Shown here in pieces: positions 7,702 to 16,181 of a stretch of DNA of 64,000 bases. The stretch lies in contig VLTH01000003.1 of assembly GCA_008125075.1 (NCBI GenBank), positions 158,035 through 222,034 on the forward strand, in the 5' to 3' direction. Position numbers and translations under genes: made by a program. The notes below the pieces were generated by a model. The model did no database searches. It saw only the letters and a list, made by a program, of their open reading frames with translations, and was not told where the DNA came from. Position 1 is the stretch's first letter. Each line of letters opens with the position of its first letter. This stretch comes from Acetivibrio alkalicellulosi (GTDB lineage Bacteria > Bacillota > Clostridia > Acetivibrionales > Acetivibrionaceae).

Positions 7702-9056
7702 TTAAGAAATTAAGTCTTAATCTTGCAGTTACATATGCTGCTATTTTTTTTATTGCTATAGCAACTATTGATATAATTCTAATAATTTCGTATAAAAAGA
7801 ACCAACTAGAAAAAACAGAAGCTTTTTATACTAAGGTAGCAGAATTTTTATCTTCTAGAATAGACATGAATATTAAGGTATCGAATCTTATTGCAAATCC
7901 TGAGGGAATGGAAGGAAGGATTCTTTATCTTGATACTGAAGGAAGAGTATTAGCTGATAGTCTATTAGAGTTTGAAGGAACAATTATAACTAATAATGAA
8001 ATTAGAAATGCTTTATTAAGTAAAACCCATTCCATAGGCTATTATAATTTAAATGAAAGAAATATGGCTATGTTTGCTTGTCCTGTTTTGTCGGATAATG
8101 ATGTTTATGGCATTATACTAATATCTGCATATATTGACGAAGTGTACAAGGAAATATCTAGCTTTAATCGGAATGTTATTTTAATTTCAGCAATAGTACT
8201 TATTATTGTTATTTTATTTTCAATACTAATGGGAGAGCGTATTATTAATCCTATAAAAGAACTTAACAGAGCGTCCCATGAAATACTAAAGGGTAACTTA
8301 AATATATCTTTAGATATAAAAAGAAAAGATGAAATAGGTATGCTTGCAAAAACATTTAGACTTATGAGTGAGGAATTAAATAAAATTGATAAGGGGCGAA
8401 AAAGATTTGTAAGTGATATATCTCATGAACTAAAGACTCCACTTGCCTCAATTAAAGTACTAATTGAGTCTTTAATTGAGTCACACCCAGATGAAAAAAC
8501 TACTAAAGAATATTTAAAAGATATAGATTCAGAAATTGATAGAATGTCTTCTCTAGTAAAATCTTTGCTTACTGCGGCAAGACTTGAAGAAATAAAAGTT
8601 AGCATAAAGCCTGTTTGCATTTCTAAGGAAATTGAAAATGTTATACGGATATTTAGTCCAATGGCACATAAAAAAGGCATCAAGCTTATTAATGATTGTA
8701 ATGAGGACATTTACATAAACTTAGACAAAGAAATGTTTAAAGAGGTTCTAATAAATCTTATTGACAACGGTATAAAATATGGAAAAGGTAAGGGATTTCT
8801 AAGACTTAAGACCAAAAGTTTTGATGGTAAAGTATGTCTTTTAATAGAGGACAACGGTTGTGGTATAAGTGATAAAGATCTTCCAAATATTTTTGATAAT
8901 TTTTACAGGGTTGATGAAGCAAGAACAAGGGATAAAGGAGGAAGTGGGATAGGACTTTTTATTGTAAGGAGGATATGTGAACTACATGGTTGGAGCATAT
9001 CAGTAAAAAGTAAACTAAATACAGGAAGTGAATTTTGCATTAAATTTAATAATTAG
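7698..9056 (+). CDS. Sensor histidine kinase
   Basis: A 452-aa membrane kinase, partner of the upstream response regulator. TM1 spans about 7-31, an extracytoplasmic sensor about 32-163 and TM2 about 164-187. A HAMP linker (INPIKELNRAS...) and a HisKA H-box (SDISHELKTPLAS) follow. The HATPase domain shows an N-box (INLIDNGIKYG), G1 (DNGCGIS), an F-box and G2 (GGSGIGLFIV). The start is ATG 7698, overlapping the regulator stop, rather than an earlier in-frame ATG inside the regulator. The sensor domain is not one I recognise, so the signal is unknown. Confidence 0.92.
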   Translation: MIKKLSLNLAVTYAAIFFIAIATIDIILIISYKKNQLEKTEAFYTKVAEFLSSRIDMNIKVSNLIANPEGMEGRILYLDTEGRVLADSLLEFEGTIITNNEIRNALLSKTHSIGYYNLNERNMAMFACPVLSDNDVYGIILISAYIDEVYKEISSFNRNVILISAIVLIIVILFSILMGERIINPIKELNRASHEILKGNLNISLDIKRKDEIGMLAKTFRLMSEELNKIDKGRKRFVSDISHELKTPLASIKVLIESLIESHPDEKTTKEYLKDIDSEIDRMSSLVKSLLTAARLEEIKVSIKPVCISKEIENVIRIFSPMAHKKGIKLINDCNEDIYINLDKEMFKEVLINLIDNGIKYGKGKGFLRLKTKSFDGKVCLLIEDNGCGISDKDLPNIFDNFYRVDEARTRDKGGSGIGLFIVRRICELHGWSISVKSKLNTGSEFCIKFNN

Positions 9057-9062
9057 ACATTT

Positions 9063-9210
9063 ATGAGCGAAAAGCTCACTAACATAATATAAAAAGTATA
9101 ATGAAAATGAATGTCGCTGCGCATGTGTATGTTTGCAAAGCAAACAAGCTGCACCCGCATAAAATCATAAGTTCTATTCTGAAAAATATTTTCAGAATAG
9201 AGAATGTCTG
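9063..9210 (+). repeat. Repeat family B copy
   Basis: Begins near atgagcgaaaagctcact and carries GTATAATG, AATGAATGTCG and TTCTATTCTGAAAAATATTT, closing as a small palindrome (ttctattctga/tcagaatagaga). It runs into a family C fragment at about 9207. The kinase-SIMPL gap (9057-9379) is mostly repeat DNA plus the regulatory array. Confidence 0.6.
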
Positions 9211-9265
9211 AAATAGTACTTCTGCTAAGGTCAGTAGTGAAATAATAGTTGAAGTTATGTTTTCA
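9207..9265 (+). repeat. Repeat family C fragment
   Basis: TGTCTGAAATAGTACTTC, then GGTCAGTAGTGAAATAATAGT and TTTTCAG, match the copies near 44100 and 52690. The central palindrome of those copies is missing here. Confidence 0.5.
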
Positions 9266-9271
9266 GCGTTC

Positions 9272-9321
9272 TTAACCTAATTTTTCGAAAATCTTTACAC
9301 TTTCTTAACATTTCTTTATAG
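9272..9321 (+). promoter_or_regulatory. Phased hexamers upstream of the SIMPL gene
   Basis: TTAACC 9272, TTTACA 9294, TTAACA 9305 and TTATAG 9316 fall on one 11-bp register (the 9283 position is poor). The array lies 60-110 bp upstream of the SIMPL gene and just downstream of the two-component genes, so the linked response regulator is the natural candidate to bind it. Confidence 0.45.
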
Positions 9322-9379
9322 TTTATAAAAACTTCTGTTTTATTATTAGTATAATAAAAAATTATGGGAGGTTTTTATA

Positions 9380-10192
9380 ATGAGTAAATTAAAGAGTATT
9401 TCGGTAGTTGGTGTATGTTGTTTAATTGTAACGGTAATTTTACTATTCCAGCAACAAGGTAGTGCTAGGCCTGATGTAATTGAAAAGGATGCTTACCTAA
9501 GTAGCATTTCGGTATCGGGAAGTGCAGATGTATTAATAGTACCAGATGAGGTTGTAATAACCTTGGGAATTGATACTAGAGATAAGGATATAGTTAAAGC
9601 AAAAACTGAAAATGATAAAATGGTTGAAAAAATAATAAATATAGCCAGAAAGTATAAAGTTGAATCAAAGTACATACAAACAGATTATATGGACATAAGA
9701 CCTGGAGATATAAGCAAAAAGCCATACTATGATTATTATGAACCAGTAAAGCAAGACAATATGGGATATATCGTAAGAAAAAAAATAACAGTTACAGTAA
9801 AAGATCTTTCAAAATTTGAAGAATTTCTCACTGAAGTAGTAAAAAACGGTGCAGAGTATGTTCAGGGCGTGGAGTTTAAAACCACAGAGTTAAGAAAACA
9901 TAAAGATAGAGCTAGGGAACTTGCAATAAAAGCAGCAAGGGAGAAAGCTGATGCAATGGCTGATGCTCTTGGTCAAAAAGCAGGAAAAGCTATATCTATA
10001 ACAGAAGAGCAAGAGCATTATTGGTCATGGTATGACTCATGGTATAGCAGTTGGTATCCAAAAAGCATTAATACATTTTCAAACGTTCAAAATGTAATAT
10101 CATTTGAAGGACAAGGTCAGGATGTTGGAGAAATTGAACCAGGTCATATAAAGGTTAGTGCAAAGATTAGTGTGGATTTTTTACTTGATTAG
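9380..10192 (+). CDS. SIMPL (DUF541) domain protein, exported
   Basis: A 270-aa protein with an N-terminal signal or anchor helix (about 8-24) and a SIMPL/DUF541 body: ISVSGSADVLIVPDEVVITLGIDT, alternating strands, YIVRKKITVTVKDLSKFEEFL, then ARELAIKAAREKADAMADALG. The last is the family's helical signature. A Trp/Tyr-rich insert (YWSWYDSWYSSWYP) near 215 is unusual and looks like a surface or membrane-contact loop. GGGAGG precedes the ATG. Members are periplasmic or envelope proteins linked to stress; the function is not settled. It follows a two-component system and is probably its target. Confidence 0.8.
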   Translation: MSKLKSISVVGVCCLIVTVILLFQQQGSARPDVIEKDAYLSSISVSGSADVLIVPDEVVITLGIDTRDKDIVKAKTENDKMVEKIINIARKYKVESKYIQTDYMDIRPGDISKKPYYDYYEPVKQDNMGYIVRKKITVTVKDLSKFEEFLTEVVKNGAEYVQGVEFKTTELRKHKDRARELAIKAAREKADAMADALGQKAGKAISITEEQEHYWSWYDSWYSSWYPKSINTFSNVQNVISFEGQGQDVGEIEPGHIKVSAKISVDFLLD

Positions 10193-10249
10193 GTATAAAG
10201 GTTATATTTATTAAAGAAATGGAATTAGAAGCAATAAATCATACCATCT

Positions 10250-10289
10250 AACCATGTATCAATTATATATATATAATTGATACATGGTT
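10250..10289. repeat. 40-bp perfect palindrome
   Basis: Positions 10250-10269 are exactly the reverse complement of 10270-10289, with no loop (half-site AACCATGTATCAATTATATA). It follows the SIMPL gene by 57 bp and precedes a gene remnant. Confidence 0.85.
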
Positions 10290-10311
10290 TAAGCTATCAA
10301 ACTAAAATAAA

Positions 10312-10422
10312 AAATATTTAGTTATTTCTAAATGGGGTGGACTTGAATTAATTCAAAGTAGCGGAGTTAATGTTTTTACTAATGGAGAATATGGTTCTGT
10401 AATATTTTACTTTAAAAGATAA
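10312..10422 (+). pseudogene. 3' remnant of a gene (about 35 codons)
   Basis: An open frame without a start reads KYLVISKWGGLELIQSSGVN, then a stretch ending VIFYFKR and TAA at 10420. A stop lies directly upstream in frame. The composition is protein-like and differs from the surrounding AT-rich DNA. I do not recognise the parent family. It adjoins the 40-bp palindrome, so a deletion or insertion may have removed the rest. Confidence 0.4.
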
Positions 10423-10457
10423 ACATGGTATAATTTAAAAAAAGGAGTGTGCTTTGA

Positions 10458-11591
10458 ATGAGTTTTAAAAAAAGAGGTATCATTTTAGTTGTAATTGCTT
10501 TGTTTACTGTAGTTTCTATAGTTGCAATTGGTTCAAATGGCAAATATAAAGAGCCTGCTAAAAGACCAGATCTCCCAGAGTCTGCAAGATTTAATCCATA
10601 TACAAATGAGTATTATTGCTCAGAGATTTTAACTTGGAATACTGAAAAAATGGACTATGATTACATTGGATTTGGAGAGATTGATAATAGCGATCATTCA
10701 GAAATTGATCTTTATTCAGAAAGAAGAAAAGAAATAATAATGTATATTGAAAGTACTTTAGAAAAAGATGCAGATGGTAAATACACTAAACCAGAGCAAG
10801 ATAAAACTTATTATGCATCATTGGGGTTTAAATGGAATTCATATGATGGAAGTTATTACCATCCACATGATTATGAATGGGATCAAGAATTTGAAGAGTA
10901 TATAGATGTTGACTCTGCTTCTGATTATAAAAATAAGAAACCAGAACATAAGTCAATAAAGCATTTTGTAAAAGCATATAGTGGTTCAGATGATGAAGTA
11001 AAGTTGGCACTTATTAGTTATGCTCAGGATTATAGTGACTATTATGAAGAGAATTATCAAAGGATTATGCTTAGTTCGTCTTGGAATGTAGGACCTTTAG
11101 ATGCTATAAAAAATCTAGGGCTTGAGAAATTACCAGAATTATTAACTTATGTAGAAGAAGAAAATGTATTTTGTGTACCTGTAATGATAGCAATATGTGA
11201 AATTTTTGGTGGAGAACAATTTGCAAATATATCCCCTTGCAACGAAGGAATAACGGTTTGGAAGGATGCATTAAAGGCAAAGATTTCATCAAATGAGGTT
11301 AATGAGTTGGTTAAAGAAGTTAGGAATAATAAAGGCAGCAGTATTTTTAGAAGAAGGACAGACAGAAGGATAGAAGAAGAATTTAGTAAATTAGGTGCAT
11401 TTGCTCTTCCTGTTGTTTATGATGAAGTTATAAACAAATCAAATGATGATTTAATTGAATATGCAATGTTTGTCTTACCTAAAAAAACTATAGAAAAACA
11501 TGGACTTGATAATAATTCAAGAAAGGAAAAAGTTAAAGCCGCTCTTGAAAGTTGCAGTGAAGCTGTTAAGGTATTAAGTAGCTTAAAATAA
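10458..11591 (+). CDS. Exported protein of unknown function
   Basis: A 377-aa protein with an N-terminal signal or anchor (about 6-25). A Tyr/Asp/Glu-rich middle follows (FNPYTNEYY, SYYHPHDYEWDQEFEEYID). Two similar blocks, FNPYTNEYYCSEILTWN (about 46-62) and FKWNSYDGSYYHPHDYEW (about 128-145), look like a degenerate repeat. The C-terminal half is helical and HEAT-like. AAGGAGTG precedes the ATG and TATAAT lies near 10429. I do not recognise the family. A decayed partial copy of its N-terminus lies 140 bp downstream. Confidence 0.65.
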   Translation: MSFKKRGIILVVIALFTVVSIVAIGSNGKYKEPAKRPDLPESARFNPYTNEYYCSEILTWNTEKMDYDYIGFGEIDNSDHSEIDLYSERRKEIIMYIESTLEKDADGKYTKPEQDKTYYASLGFKWNSYDGSYYHPHDYEWDQEFEEYIDVDSASDYKNKKPEHKSIKHFVKAYSGSDDEVKLALISYAQDYSDYYEENYQRIMLSSSWNVGPLDAIKNLGLEKLPELLTYVEEENVFCVPVMIAICEIFGGEQFANISPCNEGITVWKDALKAKISSNEVNELVKEVRNNKGSSIFRRRTDRRIEEEFSKLGAFALPVVYDEVINKSNDDLIEYAMFVLPKKTIEKHGLDNNSRKEKVKAALESCSEAVKVLSSLK

Positions 11592-11726
11592 TTAATAAAA
11601 TAATAATACTAAAAATATTTTATTAGATAGATATAGATTACTTGATTACTCTTGCATGTTGTAAATATACAAGCTAAGAGTATGTATAATGTGGGCATAA
11701 TACAGTTCAGCTAGGTTATATTTTAA

Positions 11727-11832
11727 AGGCCTGATTTACCTAAATCAGCAGTTTTTAATGAATATTTAGATGAGTATTATGATTCTTAAACACTTAAGTG
11801 GAATTATGAGAGTATGGATTATGATAATTTAA
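11727..11832 (+). pseudogene. Decayed partial copy of the preceding exported protein
   Basis: Translation from 11727 gives RPDLPKSAVFNEYLDEYYDS, stop, TLKWNYESMDYDNL. This parallels RPDLPESARFNPYTNEYYCS followed by EILTWNTEKMDYDYI in the intact gene at 10458. One in-frame TAA and loss of similarity on both sides mark it as a remnant of a tandem duplication. The rest of 11592-12024 shows an imperfect hairpin near 11650-11685 and no other gene. Confidence 0.7.
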
Positions 11833-12024
11833 ACCCTTGTATAACTGTGTTTGACGAGACATTATACAAATTCATTTTGTTAAGAAAAAGTAACGTTTAT
11901 TATTTAGAAAATATACAAGATTTAACTTGACACAAGCAATTTCAAAGGTAGGTATATAGCTACTCACTTTTATATGGTATAATGACTGCATATAATTTAA
12001 TAAATTAAAGTCAGGAGGTATAAT

Positions 12025-13167
12025 GTGTCTAAAAAAATAATTGTGATTATAATGATTTTATCTTTATTTTTGGTATCATGTAGTAAACAAGGGGATAATC
12101 AAATAGATATGCAAGAGGGTATAATTGATACAATTATACCTCCTGAATCTGATTTAAATCAGTTAATGAATTATAGAAATGTAGGAAGCAACGCAATTAA
12201 CTCCTATCAGCAGAACATATTTAATAGATTGTATGAAAATATAGGATTAAATCAGACAATTATTGATTTTGATGCAAGTGAAAATTTTATATATGTACTT
12301 TATAAGAAAAATACAACAGAAAATGGCGTTGATTTTGGAGATTCACTTAATGTATATCATATTGAGGACGGAAGTTATAAATCTACCATAAAGCTATTGG
12401 AATCAAATAACATTACAGCATTTGCTGTTGCTAGTGATAGATTGTATACTTATGACTATAAAATTGGAGATATTAAAGTGTATTCCATAAAAGGTGAACT
12501 CGAAAAGATAATAAACCTTAAAACTCCATTACTAATGGTTGAGAAAATGCAGGCAGATACTTTAGGTAAAGTGTATATAAAAGCCACTACTAATAATATA
12601 CTTGGTAAATCTGTGATTTATGCTATGGATCATAAAGATAAGGCTCCTCATATAATTACTACAGATATTTTTTTGGATTTACTTGAATATTCCTATGATG
12701 ACTTTTTAAACTCCCCAAATATCTACATACAGGATTTTTCTATAAAAGACAATCAGTCAATACTAGTACGAGTAATACCTGAAAGACTGTGTATTTACAA
12801 TACAAAAGACAAAGTTATCGAGGGCATAAGCTATATACCGGATTCTGCAAAACTTATGGAATTTGATTCGGGAATGTTATATTATGTGCCTGATTTTAAA
12901 TTGAGTTTATTAAGTAACAGTTATGCCAATTTTTCCAGTGAAGGAAGCCAGGACTTTGTAGGAAGAATTCTTATTAATAACAAATTTACTTGGTCCATAG
13001 ATCCTTTAAGTCTAACGGATTTTAAGCTAGCTGATATTATTATTCCACATAGTGAAAAAGTACAGCGTACTAAAATGAAACAAAACAATAAATATTTATT
13101 TTTCTTAGACTATAGCATAAGTTCGGAAGGCAATTTTGAAAATACTATTAATAGAATAGCAAAATAG
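12025..13167 (+). CDS. Lipoprotein with beta-propeller-like repeats
   Basis: A 380-aa protein with a lipoprotein signal: basic KK, a hydrophobic core and a lipobox LVSC at Cys19. The body has regularly spaced strands of the type seen in propellers (IYVLYKK, LYTYDYKIGDIKVYSIKGEL, VYIKATTN, SILVRVIPERLCIYN). This is suggestive only. The start is GTG after AGGAGG; an ATG two bases earlier is out of frame and closes after five codons. TATAAT lies near 11980. No operon partner is seen. The next genes converge from the other strand. Confidence 0.65.
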   Translation: MSKKIIVIIMILSLFLVSCSKQGDNQIDMQEGIIDTIIPPESDLNQLMNYRNVGSNAINSYQQNIFNRLYENIGLNQTIIDFDASENFIYVLYKKNTTENGVDFGDSLNVYHIEDGSYKSTIKLLESNNITAFAVASDRLYTYDYKIGDIKVYSIKGELEKIINLKTPLLMVEKMQADTLGKVYIKATTNNILGKSVIYAMDHKDKAPHIITTDIFLDLLEYSYDDFLNSPNIYIQDFSIKDNQSILVRVIPERLCIYNTKDKVIEGISYIPDSAKLMEFDSGMLYYVPDFKLSLLSNSYANFSSEGSQDFVGRILINNKFTWSIDPLSLTDFKLADIIIPHSEKVQRTKMKQNNKYLFFLDYSISSEGNFENTINRIAK

Positions 13168-13178
13168 ATTGAATAAAT

Positions 13179-13236
13179 GTGAAGAAAGATATGGGGGAAA
13201 CTTGCTTTACAATGTTTCGCCCATATCCTTCTTCAC
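13179..13236. terminator. Large hairpin between convergent genes (family A-like)
   Basis: Arms 13179-13201 and 13214-13236 match at 21 of 23 positions. The arms carry GTGAAGAA ... TTCTTCAC, as in repeat family A, and ATATGTGCCC follows. It probably ends transcription from both the lipoprotein gene (+) and the ars operon (-). Confidence 0.6.
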
Positions 13237-13305
13237 TTAAATATATGTGCCCTAATGATTTGGACTATCCTTAAAACAATAATAACCGCTGGGTTTTATA
13301 CATAT

Positions 13306-13716
13306 TTAATATAGTGATTGATTCTTAATTTTTTCTTTTAAGCTTAATATGTTTTTTTCAATGGTATTAATAATTTTTTTAAATTCTTCATCACTTTTTC
13401 CTGATGGATCTTCTAAACCCCAGTCTTCCATGTAATTACATGAGATAGCAGGGCAAGTTACATTACAACCCATTGTAATAACTACATCAACAGGGGGAAT
13501 ATCTGATAAAGTTTTTGAGTGCTGTGTTTTCTCCATATCAATGCTATAAATATCTTTTATTAATCTTACTGCATCCTGATTTATTTGTGGTTTTGTTTCT
13601 GTGCCAGCAGAATAGCTATCGAAGACATCACCTGCAAAATGCTTTCCAAGTGCTTCTGCTATCTGGCTACGACATGAATTATGGACACAAACAAATGCTA
13701 CTTTTGGTTTACTCAT
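13306..13716 (-). CDS. arsC: Arsenate reductase, LMW-phosphatase fold
   Basis: A 136-aa cytoplasmic enzyme reducing arsenate to arsenite. The P-loop CVHNSCRS (CX5R, from Cys10) is near the N-terminus. A redox Cys pair in GCNVTCPAI (around 82-87) and the DPSGKSDEEF motif follow, as in thioredoxin-coupled ArsC (B. subtilis/S. aureus type). It is the last gene of the arsR-acr3-arsC operon, 23 bp after acr3, so arsenite made here is the substrate of the adjacent exporter. GGAGGTC precedes the ATG. Confidence 0.93.
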   Translation of the reverse strand: MSKPKVAFVCVHNSCRSQIAEALGKHFAGDVFDSYSAGTETKPQINQDAVRLIKDIYSIDMEKTQHSKTLSDIPPVDVVITMGCNVTCPAISCNYMEDWGLEDPSGKSDEEFKKIINTIEKNILSLKEKIKNQSLY

Positions 13717-13739
13717 AATATGACCTCCTTATGTTTATT

Positions 13740-14795
13740 TTAGGCTGGTTTTGCAAACCAGCCTTTTGTTTTATTTGCTATTTTGACTAAAGCAAGCATG
13801 ACAGGAACTTCTACTAAAACACCAACTATTGTAGCAAGAGCTACAGGTGATGTTGGCCCAAAAAGAGAAATGGCAACTGCCACTGCAAGTTCAAAGAAGT
13901 TTGAAGCACCAATCATGCCAGCAGGAGCAGCTATTTCGTGAGGTAATTTTAAAGCTTTTCCACCAATATAAGCAACAAAGAATATGAAAAAAGTTTGAAT
14001 TATAAGAGGTACTGCAATTAATGCTATGTGTAGTGGGTTATTGAGTATAACATCTCCCTGGAAAGAAAATATTATTATTAGTGTTAATAACAACCCTCCG
14101 ATAGTTATATTATTAAATTTAGGTACGAATTTTTTTGTAAAATATTCTGATCCCTTTTTCTTTATTAGTAATGTTCTTGTAAGAATACCTCCTGTAAGAG
14201 GAATTACAACAAATAAAATAACAGAAAGAATAAGTGTGTCCCATGGAATTGAAATACCACTTACTCCCATCAATAGAGCTACAATTGGAGTAAATGCAGC
14301 AAGTATAATTAAGTCATTTGTTGCAACCTGAACTACTGTGTAAGCAGCATTGCCCTTTGTAAGGTGACTCCAGACAAAAACCATGGCTGTACATGGTGCA
14401 GCACCTAATAAAACGGCACCAGCTAAATAATCTTTTGCTAGGTCTTGAGGTATAAGCCCTTTAAAAATTACATAAAAGAATAATGAGGCTATGCCAAACA
14501 TAGTAAAAGGTTTAATTAACCAGTTTGTAATCCATGTTAAAAACAATCCTTTGGGGTTTTTTCCTACGTATTTGATGCTGGCAAAATCAACTTTAAGCAT
14601 CATTGGGTAAATCATTAGCCAAATGAGTACTGCTATAGGTATTGATACTTGAGCGTATTCAAATTTTCCAAGAAAATCCGGAATTGATGGTAAGAATCTT
14701 CCAATAAGCACACCTGTTATCATGCATAAGGCTACCCACAATGTAAGATATTTTTCAAAAAAACTAATACCAGAATTTTTTTTATTTTTGTTCAT
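13740..14795 (-). CDS. acr3: Arsenite efflux transporter, ACR3 family
   Basis: A 351-aa membrane protein with about ten spans. Diagnostic ACR3 stretches are LGAAPCTAMVFVWS (with the functionally required Cys), LIWLMIYPMML, ATNDLIILA and PAGMIGASNFFELAVAVAI. It exports arsenite using the proton gradient and is the middle gene of the ars operon. ArsA is absent, as usual with ACR3. Confidence 0.93.
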   Translation of the reverse strand: MNKNKKNSGISFFEKYLTLWVALCMITGVLIGRFLPSIPDFLGKFEYAQVSIPIAVLIWLMIYPMMLKVDFASIKYVGKNPKGLFLTWITNWLIKPFTMFGIASLFFYVIFKGLIPQDLAKDYLAGAVLLGAAPCTAMVFVWSHLTKGNAAYTVVQVATNDLIILAAFTPIVALLMGVSGISIPWDTLILSVILFVVIPLTGGILTRTLLIKKKGSEYFTKKFVPKFNNITIGGLLLTLIIIFSFQGDVILNNPLHIALIAVPLIIQTFFIFFVAYIGGKALKLPHEIAAPAGMIGASNFFELAVAVAISLFGPTSPVALATIVGVLVEVPVMLALVKIANKTKGWFAKPA

Positions 14796-14838
14796 TTATA
14801 CTCACGCCTTTCAATTTTATAGTTTACAAAAAAAGTTG

Positions 14839-15153
14839 CTATTCACATTGTGAAGTTTTACATACACACTCATCAGTTGGTGTAATAAGATTCATTAGAA
14901 ACAATATTATTTTATTACAGTTAGAAGCATTTAGGAAATAATAATTCCATAGACCTTCTTTTCTGTTATTTACAATACCACAATCCATAAGTACTTTCAT
15001 GTGATGTGAAAGAGTTGGTTGTGTAAAGTTAAATTCTTCTAGTATATCACAAGCACATTTTTCGCCACAGGATAAAATATCAATAATTTTAAGTCTGTTT
15101 GGATCGGATAGTGCCTTAATAATTTTTGCATTTTCATCATAATTACAATTCAA
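14839..15153 (-). CDS. arsR: ArsR family arsenite-responsive repressor
   Basis: A 104-aa winged-helix repressor. The metalloid site CACDI sits in helix 3 (CGEKCACDILEEFN), followed by the recognition helix TQPTLSHHMKVLMDCGIV and the C-terminal CVCKTSQCE, which adds further thiols. It starts at TTG 15153 after AAGGGGTG. It is the first gene of the operon and faces a 9-bp dyad operator at 15166-15187, so autoregulation released by arsenite is expected. Confidence 0.92.
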   Translation of the reverse strand: MNCNYDENAKIIKALSDPNRLKIIDILSCGEKCACDILEEFNFTQPTLSHHMKVLMDCGIVNNRKEGLWNYYFLNASNCNKIILFLMNLITPTDECVCKTSQCE

Positions 15154-15165
15154 AGTATCACCCCT

Positions 15166-15187
15166 TATATAGATGAGTATCTATATA
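15166..15187. promoter_or_regulatory. ArsR operator
   Basis: A perfect dyad TATATAGAT-GAGT-ATCTATATA lies 13-34 nt upstream of the arsR start codon. The ATAGAT-n4-ATCTAT core is typical of ArsR-family operators. Confidence 0.75.
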
Positions 15188-15308
15188 TAATATACAATAT
15201 GTTTTTAAAAGTGTCAATATAATAAGAAAAATTTCACTAGTTGTCTTTGGAATATTCAAATTTATCTATATATCTTGGGTTTTGATTTGCTATATTTGAT
15301 GTATTAAA

Positions 15309-15410
15309 GAAATTCAAGTGAACTCGTTTAGATGTTTGCGTAAAGCTAAACATCAATGCTTTAGGTGGAGATTTTACTTCACTTGAAGATTATGAGAGGA
15401 ACTCCACCTT
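15309..15410 (+). repeat. Repeat family D copy
   Basis: GTGAACTCGTTTAG, TAAACATC, GGTGGAG and CTTGAAGATTATGAGAG appear in the same order on the complement strand near 26310-26375. Internal hairpins GTTTAG/CTAAAC and GGTGGAG/CTCCACC are present. It may be the end of a lost IS200/IS605-type element. The arsR-bcp gap (15154-15592) holds this, the operator and a terminator, but no gene. Confidence 0.4.
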
Positions 15411-15451
15411 ATTAAAGATAGAAGGTAGAAGGTGGAGTCTTTGAATAAGAT

Positions 15452-15490
15452 AAAAAAAAGAGTGCTTCTTTTTGCAAGAGCACTCTTTTT
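15452..15490. terminator. Rho-independent terminator, A-run/T-run on both sides
   Basis: An A-run and GAGTGCT, a short loop, then AGAGCACTC and TTTTT, form a strong hairpin that can work in both directions. It lies 100 bp downstream of the bcp stop, on the far side from that gene's start. Confidence 0.7.
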
Positions 15491-15592
15491 ATTCTATTTA
15501 TACCATCTTTTTGTCCTTTAACAAGAAAATTTCTTTTTCTGCTTCAATTTCTTTATGAAGAAGAAGTTATACTATATAAACCTAAGAGGCTG

Positions 15593-16048
15593 TCAAGAAA
15601 GAAATTTTAATACCTCTTCTCCGTGCTTTTCAGGAGATACTTTTGGAAAAACTTTTATTATGGTACCAGTCTCATCAATTATAAAAGTTGATCTAATAAT
15701 TCCCATATAAGATTTGCCATACATTTTCTTTTCGCCCCACGAACCATAAGCTTCTGCAACTTTATGGTCTGAATCACTTAATAGAAAGAAGGGAAGACCA
15801 AACTTACTTTTAAATTTTTCATGTGATGCAGTACTATCAGGACTAACTCCAATAACTACTGCTCCTGTTTCTAAAATATCATCGTATACATCTCTAAAAC
15901 TGCAAGCTTCTTTATTACAACCTGGTGTATTATCTTTAGGATAAAAATATAGCACAACCTTTTTACCTTTAAAAGATGACAAGGAAACTTCTTTGCCTTC
16001 AGAATCAGGAAGAATAAAATCAATTGATTTATCATTTTCTTTTAACAT
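15593..16048 (-). CDS. bcp: Thioredoxin-dependent thiol peroxidase (Bcp-type peroxiredoxin)
   Basis: A 151-aa atypical 2-Cys peroxiredoxin reducing H2O2 and organic peroxides. The active-site motif is YPKDNTPGCNKEACSFRD (peroxidatic Cys near 44, resolving Cys five residues later). IRSTFIIDETG near the C-terminus is typical of the family. ATG 16048 is spaced 8 nt from GGGAGG; a GTG three codons earlier overlaps the RBS and is unlikely. It is monocistronic on the minus strand. Confidence 0.93.
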   Translation of the reverse strand: MLKENDKSIDFILPDSEGKEVSLSSFKGKKVVLYFYPKDNTPGCNKEACSFRDVYDDILETGAVVIGVSPDSTASHEKFKSKFGLPFFLLSDSDHKVAEAYGSWGEKKMYGKSYMGIIRSTFIIDETGTIIKVFPKVSPEKHGEEVLKFLS

Positions 16049-16113
16049 TTTAAACACCTCCCATTTTTTTATTTATACCCTGTTAATTAAAATATAAACT
16101 ATGCAAATTGGAC

Positions 16114-16149
16114 AAAAAAACAAGGCCATATTAATCTAAAATAAGGCCT
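16114..16149 (-). terminator. Terminator of the dockerin enzyme gene
   Basis: On the complement strand AGGCC...GGCCT stems enclose an AT-rich loop and are followed by a run of seven T. It lies 33 bp past the stop of the GH43 gene. Confidence 0.65.
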
Positions 16150-16181
16150 CAAGAAAAAAGATACTGTATATTTAAATTATT

